Source of the DNA: Mesorhizobium sp. WSM4306
Lineage (GTDB): Bacteria; Pseudomonadota; Alphaproteobacteria; Rhizobiales; Rhizobiaceae
Direction: 5' to 3'
Length of the DNA stretch: 64,000 bases
Assembly: GCF_007003975.1 (NCBI RefSeq)
Contig: NZ_VFTC01000001.1
Location: 1 to 64,000, forward strand
In this document: positions 54,410 to 64,000 of the stretch, piece by piece
How the letters are laid out: the number at the start of each line of letters is the position of its first letter
How positions within the stretch are numbered: position 1 is the stretch's first letter
Position numbers and translations under genes: made by a program
Notes under the pieces: generated by a model
Databases searched by the model: none
What the model was told of the DNA's origin: nothing
Seen by the model: only the letters and a program-made list of their open reading frames with translations

Positions 54410-55558
54410 CTATTTCAGCCAGCGCTCGATGCGCGCCATCGCCTCGACCATGTCGTCATGGCTGCCGGCATAGGAAAAACGCATCGTTCGGTGTCCGGCC
54501 AGCGGATCGAAATCACGGCCCGGCGTCGCCGCCACATGCGCCTCGGCCAGCATTTTGCGCGCAAAGGCCATGCTGTCATTGGTGTGCCGGGTGACATCGC
54601 AAAAGGCGTAGAAGGCGCCGTCCATGGGGGCTGCCAGCGGAAATCCGAGCTCCGGCAGGCGCTGCATCAACAGCTCGCGGTTCCAGGCGTAGCGCGCCTT
54701 CACCGCTTCCAGCTCTTCCGTTGCCTTGAAGGCCTCGATCGCCGCGATCTGCGACAGTTCGGGCGGCGAGATATAGAGGCTCTGGGCAATCCGCTCGATT
54801 GGCCGCACCAGGGCGTCCGGCAGCACCATCCAGCCGATACGCCAGCCGGTCATGCAATAGTATTTCGAGAACGAGTTGATCACCGTCACACCTGAGCCGT
54901 AGGCCAGCGCCGTGGTGTCGGGCGCCGCATAGGCCAGCCGGTGATAGATTTCGTCCGATATCACCGCGATGCCAAGTTCTTCGGCAGTCCTCACCAGTGC
55001 CGACAGCTCGTCGGCGGGAATGACCGCGCCGGTCGGATTGGCGGGGCTCGCAAACAGCACGCCCTTCAACGGTTTTTCGCGATGCGCGGATTTCAAATGG
55101 TCGGCATGCAGATAGGCGTCCAGGCCGAGCTCGATCTCGACGATCTCGATGCCGAGCGCCGCCATGATATTGCGATAGGCGGGATAGCCAGGCGCGGCGA
55201 TGGCGACGCGGTCCCCCGGATCGAACATCGCCAGGAAGGCCAGATTGAAGGCTGCCGATGATCCCGTCGTCACGGCAATCCGGTTCGGCGCGACATCGAT
55301 CCCGTAATGATCGCCATAGTGCGCGGCGATTGCCTTGCGCAGATCCACCAGGCCGAGCGCATCGGTATAGCCGATGCGGCCGATCTTCAGCGCATTTGCG
55401 GCGGCCTCCCTGACCCCCACCGGCGCCGGATCGGATGGCTGGCCGACGGCCATGGACACGACAGGCACGCCTGTCGCCTTCAGCCGGTTGGCCTCGGCCA
55501 GGATGTCCATGGCGTGAAACGGCTCGACTTCACCGCGGCGCGACAGCGAAACAACCAT
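54410..55558 (-). CDS. Class I/II pyridoxal-phosphate aminotransferase
   Basis: A 382-aa aminotransferase. The PLP lysine is in [17 protein letters not shown], and [11 protein letters not shown] and [10 protein letters not shown] are the usual cofactor-binding segments. The substrate-binding Arg appears in the C-terminal MRFSYAG region. It moves an amino group between an amino acid and a 2-oxo acid; the substrate is not readable from sequence. It precedes glsA by 11 bases. The start [11 protein letters not shown] is supported by AGGTGA. Confidence 0.9.
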   Translation of the reverse strand: MVVSLSRRGEVEPFHAMDILAEANRLKATGVPVVSMAVGQPSDPAPVGVREAAANALKIGRIGYTDALGLVDLRKAIAAHYGDHYGIDVAPNRIAVTTGSSAAFNLAFLAMFDPGDRVAIAAPGYPAYRNIMAALGIEIVEIELGLDAYLHADHLKSAHREKPLKGVLFASPANPTGAVIPADELSALVRTAEELGIAVISDEIYHRLAYAAPDTTALAYGSGVTVINSFSKYYCMTGWRIGWMVLPDALVRPIERIAQSLYISPPELSQIAAIEAFKATEELEAVKARYAWNRELLMQRLPELGFPLAAPMDGAFYAFCDVTRHTNDSMAFARKMLAEAHVAATPGRDFDPLAGHRTMRFSYAGSHDDMVEAMARIERWLK

Positions 55559-55705
55559 TTGACCTCACCTCTTCCGTCCAATCCTGCCGCTCCAGGCCAG
55601 CAACCCCCGATGGCAGCGCCGCACAAATGCCCGATTGATGTGAGGATCACAAGTTAGCCTAGTTTCGGTGCCGACTCTTTTCATCGTTCGCCCGCTCGTT
55701 TACCA

Positions 55706-57127
55706 GTGGACCTCATGCTGAGCCGACCCAAATCGACGATTTCAAAATATTCCATCGGGAAGACAGCGCGCGGCTTCGCGACGCTTTTGCTTGCCGCCAC
55801 TGTTGCGATCTCCGGCACGGTGACAGCATTCGCGCAGGCGGTGCCGGTGGTGCGCGATGCCGAGATCGAGGCGCTGGTGCGCGACTATGCGCGGCCGATC
55901 TTCAAGGCGGCCGGTCTTGCCAATGACGGCGTCGATATCGTCTTGGTCAACGATCAGAGTTTTAACGCCTTCGTCACCGGGCGCCGGCTGTTCATCAACA
56001 CCGGCGCGCTGATGCAGGCCGAAACGCCCAACGAGATCATCGGCGTGATCGCCCACGAAGCCGGCCACATCGCCGGCGGCCATCAGCAGAAATTGCGCGA
56101 CCAGCTCGAGCGCGCCAAGACGATGGCGATTATCGCTACCCTGCTCGGCGCCGGCGCCATCGTTGCCGGCGCCACCACCAACAGCCGCGGCCTTGCCGGT
56201 GCCGGCATGGGTGTCGCCGCCGGCGGCGGCGAGATGGCGCAGCGCAGCATTCTTGCCTACCAGCGCACCGAAGAGTCGACCGCCGACCGCTCGGCCATCA
56301 CCTATCTCAACGCCACCGGCCAGTCCGGCATGGGCATGCTGAAGACCTTCGCCCGCTTCCAGAACGCGCTGTCTCTGTCCGGCACGCAGGTCGATCCCTA
56401 CCGGATCAGCCATCCCATGCCACAGGAGCGCATCGCCAATCTCGAAGTGCTGGTCAAGCAAAGCCCCAATGTCGACAAGGTCGATCCGCCCGCGCTGCAG
56501 CAGCGCCACGACATGATGCGCATCAAGATCGCCGCCTATATGGGCGGCCAGGCCGCCGCGACGCGGCTGATGCGCAAGGCCCCGGGCAGCCTCCCATCGC
56601 GCTATGGCGAGGCGCAGATGGCCTATCTCTACGGCAATCTGGGTGCGGCACTCACCAAGACCAACGCATTGATCAAGGAACAGCCGAAGAACCCCTATTT
56701 CCAGGAATTGCGTGGCGACATCCTGATGAAGGCCAACAAGCCGAAGGACGCGGCGGATGCCTATACCAAGGCGGTCAGCCTCGATCCGGTGAAGTCGGGC
56801 CTGTTGCCCGTGTCCCTCGGCCAGGCGCTGATGGCCATCGGCACGCCCGATTCACTGAAGAAGGCGGTGGTGCAGATCAACAGCGGTCTTGGGCGCGACA
56901 AGGAAAACACCGCCGGGTACCGCTATCTGGCCCAGGCCTATGGCGAGCTCGGCAACATCCCTTCGGCGGAGCTTGCGACTGCAGAAGGCCATTTCTATTC
57001 CGGCGACTACAAGAATGCGAAAATCTTCGCCATGCGCGCACAAAAGGACTTGAAGCGCGGCGAGCCCGGCTGGATTCGCGCGCAGGACATCATAAACTAC
57101 AACCCTTCAGGCAAACTCAAGAAGTGA
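55706..57127 (+). CDS. M48-family periplasmic metalloprotease with TPR repeats (BepA-like)
   Basis: A 473-aa secreted protease. The signal peptide spans about residues 20-44 (cleavage near AFA-QA). The zinc motif HEAGH is at 117-121 and the third ligand glutamate is in EESTADRSAITYL near 190. A glycine/alanine-rich membrane-active stretch lies at about 140-170. The C-terminal third has TPR helices (NPYFQELRGDILMKANKPKD). BepA-type proteins check outer-membrane protein assembly. The start is GTG 55706 or ATG 55715. A DsbA-like gene follows after 57 bases, likely in one envelope-quality operon. Confidence 0.9.
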   Translation: MDLMLSRPKSTISKYSIGKTARGFATLLLAATVAISGTVTAFAQAVPVVRDAEIEALVRDYARPIFKAAGLANDGVDIVLVNDQSFNAFVTGRRLFINTGALMQAETPNEIIGVIAHEAGHIAGGHQQKLRDQLERAKTMAIIATLLGAGAIVAGATTNSRGLAGAGMGVAAGGGEMAQRSILAYQRTEESTADRSAITYLNATGQSGMGMLKTFARFQNALSLSGTQVDPYRISHPMPQERIANLEVLVKQSPNVDKVDPPALQQRHDMMRIKIAAYMGGQAAATRLMRKAPGSLPSRYGEAQMAYLYGNLGAALTKTNALIKEQPKNPYFQELRGDILMKANKPKDAADAYTKAVSLDPVKSGLLPVSLGQALMAIGTPDSLKKAVVQINSGLGRDKENTAGYRYLAQAYGELGNIPSAELATAEGHFYSGDYKNAKIFAMRAQKDLKRGEPGWIRAQDIINYNPSGKLKK

Positions 57128-57184
57128 ACCTTCCGGTCGCTTGCAGCGACTAAGATAGACCGGAACCGGTAAGAGGATCAGACG

Positions 57185-57985
57185 ATGAACAAGACAATAT
57201 TGCTAGGCACGACGGGAGTGGCGGCTGCTCTTGCCATGCTGGCTTTCGGGTTCGTCGCCGGCAGTCCGCAGGTGGCAAAGGCCGATACCGCGATCGTCCA
57301 GACCGCATCCTCGGACACCAAGATCGATCGGGCCGAGGTCGAGGGCATCATCCGCGACTATCTGTTGAAAAACCCGGAAGTGCTGCTCGAAGTTCAGGAC
57401 GCGCTGGAGGCCAAGCAGAAGGAAGAGCAGCGCATTGCCGCACTCGGCGTCATTACCAAGGCCAAGGATGAGATCTTCAACTCGGCCTTCGACGGCGTCG
57501 TCGGCAATCCGAAGGGCAAGGTCACCATCGTCGAGTTCTACGATTACAATTGCGGCTTCTGCAAACGCGCCATCGAGGACATGCGGGCGCTGACCAAGTC
57601 CGACCCGGACCTGCGCTTCGTGCTCAAGGAGTTCCCGATCCTCGGCCCGGATTCGCAGAAGGCCAGCGTCGTCTCGATGGCCTTCCACCTGATGAAGCCG
57701 GAGAAGTACGGCGAGTTCCACAATGCGCTGCTCGGCGGCCAGGGCCGCGCGACCGAGGCGGCGGCCATCAAGGTGGCGCTGTCGCTCGGCGCCGATGAGG
57801 CGGAGTTGCGCGAGAAGATGAAGGACCCGACCATCACCGAGGCTTTCTCCAAGACCTTCGACCTCGCCAACAAGCTGGCCATCACCGGAACGCCGTCCTA
57901 TGTGGTCGGCAACGAGGTAGTGTTCGGTGCGCTTGGCCAGGAAGTGCTGGCCGAAAAGATCGAGGCGGCGAAAGCCGCGCTCTGA
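57185..57985 (+). CDS. DsbA-family thiol:disulfide interchange protein
   Basis: A 266-aa periplasmic thioredoxin-fold protein. The signal peptide is residues 1-33 (cleavage near AKA-DT). An N-terminal helical extension (DRAEVEGIIRDYLLKNPEVL) resembles the oligomerising arm of ScsC/Com1 proteins. The active site is Cys123-Gly-Phe-Cys126, and the cis-proline loop is GTPSYVVG near 235. It makes or isomerises disulfides in exported proteins. The CGFC site and N-terminal arm suggest an isomerase-like member. Confidence 0.9.
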   Translation: MNKTILLGTTGVAAALAMLAFGFVAGSPQVAKADTAIVQTASSDTKIDRAEVEGIIRDYLLKNPEVLLEVQDALEAKQKEEQRIAALGVITKAKDEIFNSAFDGVVGNPKGKVTIVEFYDYNCGFCKRAIEDMRALTKSDPDLRFVLKEFPILGPDSQKASVVSMAFHLMKPEKYGEFHNALLGGQGRATEAAAIKVALSLGADEAELREKMKDPTITEAFSKTFDLANKLAITGTPSYVVGNEVVFGALGQEVLAEKIEAAKAAL

Positions 57986-58136
57986 TCTTGTGCGCGAGCC
58001 TACCTCTCACGGGCACATTTCGGCCTGTTGTGGACAGTGAAAGATCGCACTTGCGCTCTTTCCGCGGGCGACTATGCCCATTATAGAAGGCCCTGCGCGC
58101 CGGCTTGAGGCAGGTGCTGGGAAAAGGTCGGCATTT

Positions 58137-58571
58137 TTGAAAACGATTTTCGTCCTGAACGGTCCCAACCTCAACGCGCTCGGCAAACGCGAGCCCGGCA
58201 TCTATGGCGGCAAGACGCTTGCCGCGATCGCTGACGACTGCAAGCAGGCGGGCGCCGCACTTGGCCTCGAAATCGATTTTCGCCAGTCGAACCATGAGGG
58301 CGACCTCGTCGACTGGATCCAGGAAGCCGGCGACAAGGCTGCCGGCATTGTCATCAATCCGGGTGCCTATAGCCACACATCGATAGCCATTCACGACGCC
58401 ATCCGCGCCATCGCGCCGCTGCCCGTCGCCGAAGTTCACCTCTCCAACATCCACGCGCGGGAACCATTCCGCCACGTCTCCATGGTTGCGCCGGTCGCTG
58501 TCGGCATGATCTGCGGGTTCGGGCCGCTTGGCTACTCGCTGGCGCTGCAGGCGCTGGCGGCACGCCTATGA
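58137..58571 (+). CDS. aroQ: 3-dehydroquinate dehydratase, type II
   Basis: A 144-aa enzyme of the shikimate pathway. The core [20 protein letters not shown] carries the catalytic Tyr and Arg loop, and [15 protein letters not shown] the catalytic His. The start is probably the TTG at 58137 (reading [10 protein letters not shown]), which fits family length and follows AAAAGG. An in-frame ATG at 58074 would add 21 atypical residues. It is followed directly by accB, the common rhizobial order aroQ-accB-accC. Confidence 0.93.
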   Translation: MKTIFVLNGPNLNALGKREPGIYGGKTLAAIADDCKQAGAALGLEIDFRQSNHEGDLVDWIQEAGDKAAGIVINPGAYSHTSIAIHDAIRAIAPLPVAEVHLSNIHAREPFRHVSMVAPVAVGMICGFGPLGYSLALQALAARL

Positions 58572-58597
58572 CCGACCCACAAACAGAAGGCTCGAAA

Positions 58598-59062
58598 ATG
58601 TCGATAAAGAAGACCGGTGTTGACCAGCAACTGATCCGCGATCTGGCGGGCATACTGAACGACACCAACCTCACCGAGATCGAGGTCGAGCTGGGCGACC
58701 TGAAGGTGCGCGTATCGCGCCAGGCGCCGGCCGCCGTCCACGCCATTGCAGCACCTCAAGCAGGCTATGCGCCGGCAGCGCAGCCCGCGGCAAGTGCTGC
58801 TGCCGCACCAGCAGTGGCCGATCCGTCCAAGAACGCGGTCCCCTCGCCGATGGTCGGAACCGCCTATCTCGCCCCCTCGCCCGACGCCAAGGCCTTCATC
58901 GAGATCGGCCAGAAGGTCAAGGAAGGCCAGACGCTGCTGATCATCGAGGCGATGAAGACAATGAACCAGATCCCGTCGCCGCGCCCCGGCACGGTGACGG
59001 CTATCCTGTTCGAGGACGGCCAGCCGGTCGAATACGGCATGCCGCTCGTCGTGATCGAGTAG
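58598..59062 (+). CDS. accB: Biotin carboxyl carrier protein of acetyl-CoA carboxylase
   Basis: A 154-aa carrier protein. An N-terminal helical domain ([20 protein letters not shown]), an Ala/Pro-rich linker (about residues 50-85) and the biotinyl domain with the EAMKTMN biotin-lysine site are in order. It carries carboxybiotin between AccC and the carboxyltransferase. The ATG at 58598 follows GAAGG; an ATG at 58568 that overlaps the aroQ stop is an alternative giving 164 aa. Confidence 0.95.
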   Translation: MSIKKTGVDQQLIRDLAGILNDTNLTEIEVELGDLKVRVSRQAPAAVHAIAAPQAGYAPAAQPAASAAAAPAVADPSKNAVPSPMVGTAYLAPSPDAKAFIEIGQKVKEGQTLLIIEAMKTMNQIPSPRPGTVTAILFEDGQPVEYGMPLVVIE

Positions 59063-59072
59063 AGCGGGCCGG

Positions 59073-60416
59073 ATGTTCCAGAAGATCCTCATCGCCAATC
59101 GCGGCGAAATCGCGCTTCGGGTGCTGCGCGCCTGCAAGGAACTCGGTATCCAGACCGTGGTGGTGCATTCGACCGCCGATGCGGACGCCATGCATGTCAG
59201 GCTTGCCGACGAGAGCGTCTGCATTGGCCCGCCGCCGTCGCGCGACAGCTATCTCAACATCCACCAGATCGTCGCCGCCTGCGAGATCACCGGCGCCGAC
59301 GCCGTGCATCCTGGCTATGGCTTCCTGTCGGAGAACGCCAAGTTCGCCGACATCCTGGCCGCCCACAACATCACCTTCATCGGCCCGTCCGGCGACCATA
59401 TCCGCATCATGGGCGACAAGATCGAGGCCAAGCGCACCGCGAAGCGTCTCGGCATCCCGGTCGTGCCGGGTTCGGACGGCGCCGTCACCGATCAGAAGGA
59501 AGCCAGGCGCATTGCCGCCGAGATCGGCTATCCCGTGATCATCAAGGCGTCGGCGGGCGGTGGCGGGCGCGGCATGAAGGTCGCTCTTACCGAGGCTGAC
59601 CTTGAGATCGCCTTGCAGACAGCGAGCACGGAAGCCGGCGCCGCCTTCGGCGACGACGCCGTCTACATCGAGAAATACTTGCAAAAGCCGCGCCACATCG
59701 AGGTGCAGGTGTTCGGCGACGGCGCCGGCCGCGGCGTGCATTTCGGCGAGCGCGACTGTTCGCTGCAGCGCCGCCACCAGAAGGTCTGGGAAGAGGCGCC
59801 CTCGCCGGCCCTCAACGCCGAGGAGCGCGCCCGCATCGGCGGTATCTGCGCCAAGGCCATCGCCGACCTCGGCTATTCCGGCGCCGGCACCATCGAATTC
59901 CTCTACGAGAACGGCGAGTTCTACTTCATCGAGATGAACACGCGCCTGCAGGTCGAGCATCCGGTGACGGAAGCCATCACCGGCATCGATCTCGTGCATG
60001 AGCAGATCCGCGTCGCCTCCGGCGGCGGGCTTTCGGTGCGCCAGGAAGACATCAAGTTCAACGGCCACGCCATCGAATGCCGCATCAATGCCGAGGATCC
60101 GCGCACCTTCACGCCCTCGCCCGGCACGATCACGCATTTCCACACGCCGGGCGGCCTCGGCATTCGCGTCGATTCCGGCGTCTATTCCGGCTACAAGATC
60201 CCGCCCTATTATGACAGCCTGATCGGCAAGCTGATCGTGCATGGCCGCAACCGCGTCGAATGCATGATGCGGCTGCGCCGGGCGCTCGACGAATTCGTCG
60301 TCGACGGCATCAAGACGACGCTGCCGCTGTTTCGCGACTTGGTCGGCAATGCCGACATCGCCAATGGCGACTACGACATCCACTGGCTGGAAAAGTATCT
60401 GGCCGAAGAGGAATAG
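59073..60416 (+). CDS. accC: Biotin carboxylase subunit of acetyl-CoA carboxylase
   Basis: A 447-aa ATP-grasp enzyme. The start [20 protein letters not shown], the glycine-rich ATP loop [12 protein letters not shown], the carboxylation site segments ([27 protein letters not shown]) and the [14 protein letters not shown] motif are intact. It carboxylates the biotin on AccB using bicarbonate and ATP, the first step of fatty-acid synthesis. It is 10 bases after accB. Confidence 0.98.
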   Translation: MFQKILIANRGEIALRVLRACKELGIQTVVVHSTADADAMHVRLADESVCIGPPPSRDSYLNIHQIVAACEITGADAVHPGYGFLSENAKFADILAAHNITFIGPSGDHIRIMGDKIEAKRTAKRLGIPVVPGSDGAVTDQKEARRIAAEIGYPVIIKASAGGGGRGMKVALTEADLEIALQTASTEAGAAFGDDAVYIEKYLQKPRHIEVQVFGDGAGRGVHFGERDCSLQRRHQKVWEEAPSPALNAEERARIGGICAKAIADLGYSGAGTIEFLYENGEFYFIEMNTRLQVEHPVTEAITGIDLVHEQIRVASGGGLSVRQEDIKFNGHAIECRINAEDPRTFTPSPGTITHFHTPGGLGIRVDSGVYSGYKIPPYYDSLIGKLIVHGRNRVECMMRLRRALDEFVVDGIKTTLPLFRDLVGNADIANGDYDIHWLEKYLAEEE

Positions 60417-60443
60417 CGCCCAAATTGCCGCTATGATGCCGCA

Positions 60444-61061
60444 ATGACCCGCCCCTACGCGCCCGGCTATCGCATTCCGACCGACCTTTTGCTCAAGGCC
60501 TATGCCTCGGGCGTCTTCCCGATGGCCGAGAGCGCTTCGGACCCGGAAGTGTTCTGGGTGCGGCCGGAGACGCGCGGCATCATCCCGCTCGAGGCGTTCC
60601 ACACGCCGAAGAGCTTGAAGAAGACGATCCGCAAGCACCCGTTCGACATCCGCTTCGACTTCGATTTCGAGGCGACGATCGATGGCTGCGCCGAAAAGCG
60701 CGAGGAGCGCCGCTCGACCTGGATCAACGCGCCGATCCGCGAAGCCTATATCGAGTTACACCGGCTGGGGCATTGCCACTCAGTCGAGGCCTGGCGCGAG
60801 GAACGGCTTGTCGGCGGCCTCTATGGCGTCTCGCTCGGCCGGGTGTTCTTCGGCGAAAGCATGTTCGCCCGGGAAACCGACGCCTCCAAGACCTGCCTTT
60901 ATTATCTCGTCGAACGGCTGAAGGCGCGCGGCTTCGCGCTGCTCGACACCCAGTTCACCACCGAACACCTCAAGCGCTTCGGCGCGGTCGACGTACCGCG
61001 CGGCAAATACGAGAAGATGCTGGCCGACGCCCTGAAGGGGGAAGCCGTTTTCTATCCCTGA
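60444..61061 (+). CDS. aat: Leucyl/phenylalanyl-tRNA--protein transferase
   Basis: A 205-aa enzyme of normal length. Family marks are [29 protein letters not shown], the substrate-pocket segment [20 protein letters not shown] and [16 protein letters not shown]. It adds Leu or Phe to proteins with basic N-termini, which marks them for ClpAP degradation. It is 27 bases after accC and probably co-transcribed. Confidence 0.95.
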   Translation: MTRPYAPGYRIPTDLLLKAYASGVFPMAESASDPEVFWVRPETRGIIPLEAFHTPKSLKKTIRKHPFDIRFDFDFEATIDGCAEKREERRSTWINAPIREAYIELHRLGHCHSVEAWREERLVGGLYGVSLGRVFFGESMFARETDASKTCLYYLVERLKARGFALLDTQFTTEHLKRFGAVDVPRGKYEKMLADALKGEAVFYP

Positions 61062-61107
61062 ACGGGAGACCGGACGTGCCCGGCTCACTCGTCGACGCCT
61101 TGAGTGA

Positions 61108-61494
61108 TCAGCTTTTCGCTGCGGTCTCCATCGGCGTCTGCGAATGGAACATCATCTTCCATCCGGTGACCCGATGAACATAGCCGGTGCTGACCAGAGC
61201 CGCGTAGGCTTCGCCGTTTTCCCGTGTCGCATGAGCCTCATAAGTCAGCATGATAATGTCGCTGCCGGGCTCGATGATGCCCTTGAGGTCGATCTGCAGA
61301 TCGCGCCAGCGGTTGGGCTTGGTCGCGGTCTTGGCGAGGTCGGCATTGTCCATCGCCTTTGCCATCTCAGGAAATGCCACCAGGCATTCTGTGTCGGCGT
61401 TGGCCGCAAAATAGGCCGAGTCGCCCGTCCAGAACCCCTTTTCGAGGTCGAGCAGTTCTTTCTTGCTGGCAGTGATCCGCTTGCTGTCTGACAT
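61108..61494 (-). CDS. SnoaL/DUF4440-like protein
   Basis: A 128-aa protein of the NTF2-like fold, indicated by the helix LLDLEKGFWTGDSAYFAANA, CLVAFPEMAKAMDNA, and later strands (IIMLTYEAHATRENGEAYAA, STGYVHRVTGWKMMFHSQTP). Such domains bind small molecules or act as simple isomerases or hydrolases. No catalytic pair is certain. The ATG at 61494 has GGAGG at a good distance. It converges on aat. Confidence 0.7.
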   Translation of the reverse strand: MSDSKRITASKKELLDLEKGFWTGDSAYFAANADTECLVAFPEMAKAMDNADLAKTATKPNRWRDLQIDLKGIIEPGSDIIMLTYEAHATRENGEAYAALVSTGYVHRVTGWKMMFHSQTPMETAAKS

Positions 61495-61569
61495 CGCAAA
61501 ATCCTCCAAGCGCATAAATGCGCGGTCGTTCATGGCCAAACGCGTGGTGGCCACGACGGTTCCGGAGGA

Positions 61570-62121
61570 TCAGTTGGTGTCGGTCGCGTCAGGCTCCGTG
61601 GGGTCTGGCTGTTCCACAGCCGGAGCAGCGGCGGGCTTTGGCCTGGAGGTATCGACTTTGGGCGTTTCGGCCTTGGCCGCGTCCGGCGGCGGCACATCCG
61701 ACTTCTGCTTGCAGCCCTTCAGCCACACGTCGTAGACGGCATGCTCGACGGCATTGAGACCGGGGCTTTCGGCGAACATCCAGCCGGTGAAGATACGGCG
61801 GATCTTGCGGTCGAGCGTGATCTCATCGACCTCGACGAAGGAATCGGTCTGCGGTTCCTCGTTCTCGGGCCGCGAATAGCAGATGCGCGGCGTCACCTGC
61901 AAAGCGCCGAACTGCACCGTCTCGTCGATATAGACATCGAAGGTGATGATGCGGCCGGTGATCTTGTCGATGCCGGCGAATTCGGCGACCGGGTTGGTGA
62001 TACGATCCGAGATTGCGGGCGCCGCGGCAGGCGCCTGGGCTGCCGCAAACGCGGTCGGCCAGATGGCAACAGCGGCAACTGCCGTCAGTCCGGCCATCGA
62101 TGTCAGGCTGAAAATGTTCAT
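61570..62121 (-). CDS. DUF2155 secreted protein
   Basis: A 183-aa exported protein with signal peptide (residues 1-28, cleavage near AFA-AA). The core FAGIDKITGRIITFDVYIDE, then FGALQVTPRICYSRP and FTGWMFAESPGLNAVEHAVYDVWLKGC defines DUF2155. A Pro/Lys/Asp-rich tail follows from about residue 140. Genes of this family usually stand next to the NDUFA12 gene in alphaproteobacteria, as here. Function is unknown; two conserved cysteines may pair. Confidence 0.85.
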   Translation of the reverse strand: MNIFSLTSMAGLTAVAAVAIWPTAFAAAQAPAAAPAISDRITNPVAEFAGIDKITGRIITFDVYIDETVQFGALQVTPRICYSRPENEEPQTDSFVEVDEITLDRKIRRIFTGWMFAESPGLNAVEHAVYDVWLKGCKQKSDVPPPDAAKAETPKVDTSRPKPAAAPAVEQPDPTEPDATDTN

Positions 62122-62236
62122 GCTGATATACCGGTGGTTTGGGCCTGGGTGATTCTGTCACGCCCAAGGCTATTCGCCGTTGTCATACCAACAAGCAGCT
62201 AAACGCCAATTGTGGCGACAAAAGACCGCCCGGTGG

Positions 62237-62635
62237 TCAAGAACCAGGCGTCCACGCATCATAGTCGCCCGTGACCTGCGGACGGTGCTGATTGGTGAGC
62301 ACGGAACCCTTCGGGCGATAGGCGGCCGGTGTTCCCGTGAGGTTCGATTCGTGCGCCTTTTCCCATTCGCGCGGACGATAGTCGTCGCTCGGCGGCGCGA
62401 CATCGACGCGGTGGTGGATCCAGCCGTGCCAGCCCGGGGGAATAGCCGAGGCTTCCGCGTAGTTGGCGTAGATGACCCAGCGGCGGGTGCGGCCTTCCGA
62501 ATCGACGCCGCCCTCATAGTAGACATTGCCGGTTGCATCCTGGCCGACCTTGCTGCCGTGACGCCAAGTGTTGAAACGCGTCCCGAGCGTCTGACCGTTC
62601 CACCAGGTGAAAAACTGCGTAAGGAAGGTTTTCAT
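62237..62635 (-). CDS. NADH:ubiquinone oxidoreductase accessory subunit (NDUFA12 / 17.2-kDa type)
   Basis: A 132-aa homologue of the complex I accessory subunit NDUFA12. The start (MKTFLTQFFTWWNGQTLGTR) is at ATG 62635 with GAGG; a TTG at 62638 is also in frame. The family core is seen in GNVYYEGGVDSEGRTRRWVI and IPPGWHGWIHHRVD. Alphaproteobacteria share this subunit with mitochondria. It stabilises the matrix arm of complex I. The DUF2155 gene lies 115 bases downstream. Confidence 0.92.
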   Translation of the reverse strand: MKTFLTQFFTWWNGQTLGTRFNTWRHGSKVGQDATGNVYYEGGVDSEGRTRRWVIYANYAEASAIPPGWHGWIHHRVDVAPPSDDYRPREWEKAHESNLTGTPAAYRPKGSVLTNQHRPQVTGDYDAWTPGS

Positions 62636-62846
62636 CAAAAATCCTCGCGGCGCGCGCGGCGGTGCCTGCTTCCCTGCTTATGGCGTCAGGTCATCGCGAA
62701 GGCAAGGGTTTTACGGCGACTGCGGCACTGACGGCACGCTGAAAGCATGGGCATCGGTCGATCCATTTCGCAACTGCGAGCACCACGCTTGCCAAGCCGG
62801 CTGCGTCTTCCTAAAGCTCTGCGCAGCCAGCGCTGCCGCATGACCC

Positions 62847-62868
62847 CGAAAATCGGAATCGATTTTCG
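62847..62868. repeat. Palindromic repeat CGAAAATCG/CGATTTTCG
   Basis: A perfect 9-bp inverted pair with a GAAT centre. This type of palindrome is common between rhizobial genes. It is non-coding and its role is unknown. Confidence 0.6.
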
Positions 62869-62895
62869 CAAAGGATCATGCGCAAAACCAAAGTG

Positions 62896-62939
62896 CTACA
62901 GCGTCCTTTGCGCGTCTAACAGGACGCGCGGCGCTGTAG
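62896..62939. repeat. Hairpin repeat CTACAGCG...CGCTGTAG
   Basis: Outer arms CTACAGCG (62896-62903) and CGCTGTAG (62932-62939) with inner CGTCCT/AGGACG. It resembles intergenic hairpins often found in Mesorhizobium. It lies 27 bases before panB and would be in its leader. Confidence 0.6.
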
Positions 62940-62965
62940 TCAACGCCGGCTGCGGGAGGTGAGGA

Positions 62966-63796
62966 ATGGCCCCAGCTGTCGTCAGGATCAGCGCGGAGAC
63001 GATTCGCGCCCGCAAGGGCGGCGTGCCGATCGTCTGTCTGACCGCTTACACCTATCCCGTCGCCCGCCTGCTCGACGACCATGTCGACCTTCTCCTGGTC
63101 GGCGACAGCGTTGCCATGGTGCTGCACGGCCACAAGACCACGCTCGGCGCCTCGCTGGAGATGATGATCGCCCATGGCCAGGCCGTGATGCGCGGCTCGG
63201 CAAAGACCTGCGTGGTGGTCGACATGCCGGCCGGCAGCTATGAGACTTCGGCTGCACAAGCCGTTGCCTCTGCGCGCCGCATTGTTGAGGAAACTGGCTG
63301 CCAGGCGGTGAAACTGGAAGGCGGCGTTGACGTGGCCCGCCAGATCGCGGCCATCGTTACCGCCGGCATTCCGGTGATGGGGCATATCGGCCTGCAGCCG
63401 CAATCCGTGGAAAAGGACGGCGGCTACAAGATCAAGGGCCGCACGCCGGAGAATGTCGCAGCCCTCATGCACGACGCCGATGCGGTCGAAAGGGCCGGCG
63501 CGTTTTCGCTGGTCATCGAAGGCACGGTCGAGACTGTCGCCGCCGACCTGACCCGGCGCATCGCCATTCCGACCATCGGCATCGGCGCCAGCAGCGATTG
63601 CGACGGCCAGATCCTGGTCATCGATGACATGGTAGGCCTGACCGTCGACCGGGTGCCGAAATTCGTCAAGGAATATGCCGATTTGCGCAGCGTGGTCGCC
63701 GATGCCGCCGCGCGTTATGCGGCAGAGGTGCGCAGTCGCACCTTTCCCGGACCAGGCCATGTCTTTTCAGCCAAAACGGGCAAGGATAACGCATGA
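62966..63796 (+). CDS. panB: 3-methyl-2-oxobutanoate hydroxymethyltransferase
   Basis: A 276-aa ketopantoate hydroxymethyltransferase. Metal and substrate motifs are intact ([49 protein letters not shown]). It transfers a hydroxymethyl group to 2-oxoisovalerate, the first committed step to pantothenate and CoA. GGAGGTGAGG is the ribosome-binding site. Its stop overlaps panC by four bases. Confidence 0.97.
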   Translation: MAPAVVRISAETIRARKGGVPIVCLTAYTYPVARLLDDHVDLLLVGDSVAMVLHGHKTTLGASLEMMIAHGQAVMRGSAKTCVVVDMPAGSYETSAAQAVASARRIVEETGCQAVKLEGGVDVARQIAAIVTAGIPVMGHIGLQPQSVEKDGGYKIKGRTPENVAALMHDADAVERAGAFSLVIEGTVETVAADLTRRIAIPTIGIGASSDCDGQILVIDDMVGLTVDRVPKFVKEYADLRSVVADAAARYAAEVRSRTFPGPGHVFSAKTGKDNA

Positions 63797-64000
63797 ACCA
63801 GCCTGTCGTTGTCGACACTGTGCTTGCCCTTCGCGCCGCAATCCGCGACTGGCGGCGCGACGGCCTCAGCGTTGCCATGGTGCCAACCATGGGCGCGCTG
63901 CATGACGGCCATATCTCGCTGGTCAGGGCCGCGCTTTCGACGGCCGATCGCTGCATCGTCTCGATCTTCATCAATCCTGCCCAGTTCGCCCCCACCGAAG
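63793..64000 (+). CDS. panC: Pantothenate synthetase, N-terminal part
   Basis: The first 69 codons of PanC, cut by the window end. The nucleotide motif [15 protein letters not shown] (HIGH-type) and [13 protein letters not shown] are diagnostic. It joins pantoate and beta-alanine with ATP. The ATGA overlap with panB shows translational coupling. Confidence 0.95.
   Translation, partial: MNQPVVVDTVLALRAAIRDWRRDGLSVAMVPTMGALHDGHISLVRAALSTADRCIVSIFINPAQFAPTE

Larger units (their letters stand above)
62636..62965. other. Divergent NDUFA12-panB region with two palindromic repeats
   Basis: These 330 bases hold no supported gene. The half near panB contains two palindromes listed separately. The promoters of the NDUFA12 gene and panB must also lie here, but no clear consensus was found. 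Confidence 0.5.

Overview
The window is a high-GC alphaproteobacterial chromosome segment, most likely from Mesorhizobium or a close relative in the Hyphomicrobiales. Support comes from the tuf/tRNA-Trp/secE-nusG-rplKAJL-rpoBC cluster, the rne-amidase-mrcA-prfB block, the accBC-aat-DUF2155-NDUFA12 neighbourhood, a BA14K-type protein and RIME-like mosaic repeats. Most of the window is ordinary core chromosome.

Layout. 1-1390: edge of an IS630-type element, a small DUF6968-like gene and a frameshifted O-methyltransferase. 1468-14014: the transcription/translation core on the minus strand (tRNA-Trp, secE, nusG, rplK, rplA, rplJ, rplL, rpoB, rpoC), with structured leaders before rplJ and rpoB. 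14174-17745: a group II truncated haemoglobin and a secreted protein with two ClpP-like domains sit between tRNA-Trp and tuf. 18031-19823: an EamA transporter, a GlsB/YeaQ protein and a YidB-like protein. 19907-23872: a 3.9-kb island inserted at the 3' end of tRNA-Gly(TCC). It carries three translationally coupled genes (PD-(D/E)xK nuclease-like effector, middle component, DUF3732/Rad50-like ATPase), which fits an ABC three-component (ABC-3C) conflict system. It is the main accessory system here.

23932-29839: tRNA-Tyr, rlmB, and a glyoxylate pathway (gcl, hyi, glxR) facing a divergent IclR regulator across an AT-rich operator region. 29896-32513: small membrane and secreted proteins, a 55-aa membrane protein and tRNA-Thr. 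32661-35979: a polyamine-type binding protein, an amidase and a TetR regulator in one transcription direction. 36250-44489: NAD kinase, a DEAD-box helicase, an OmpA-like lipoprotein, two GFA-domain proteins and a LysR/NmrA divergent pair.

44567-53371: prfB with an intact programmed +1 frameshift, mrcA and an AMIN/amidase gene on the minus strand, facing rne, which has a roughly 650-nt upstream region. 53469-62635: glutaminase and aminotransferase, a BepA-like M48 protease, a DsbA-like protein, aroQ-accB-accC-aat, a SnoaL-like protein, DUF2155 and NDUFA12. 62966-64000: panB and the start of panC, which runs off the end.

Function calls rest on reading translated proteins and motifs by eye. No database search was run. 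Start codons were chosen from ribosome-binding sites and family length, and several are marked uncertain.
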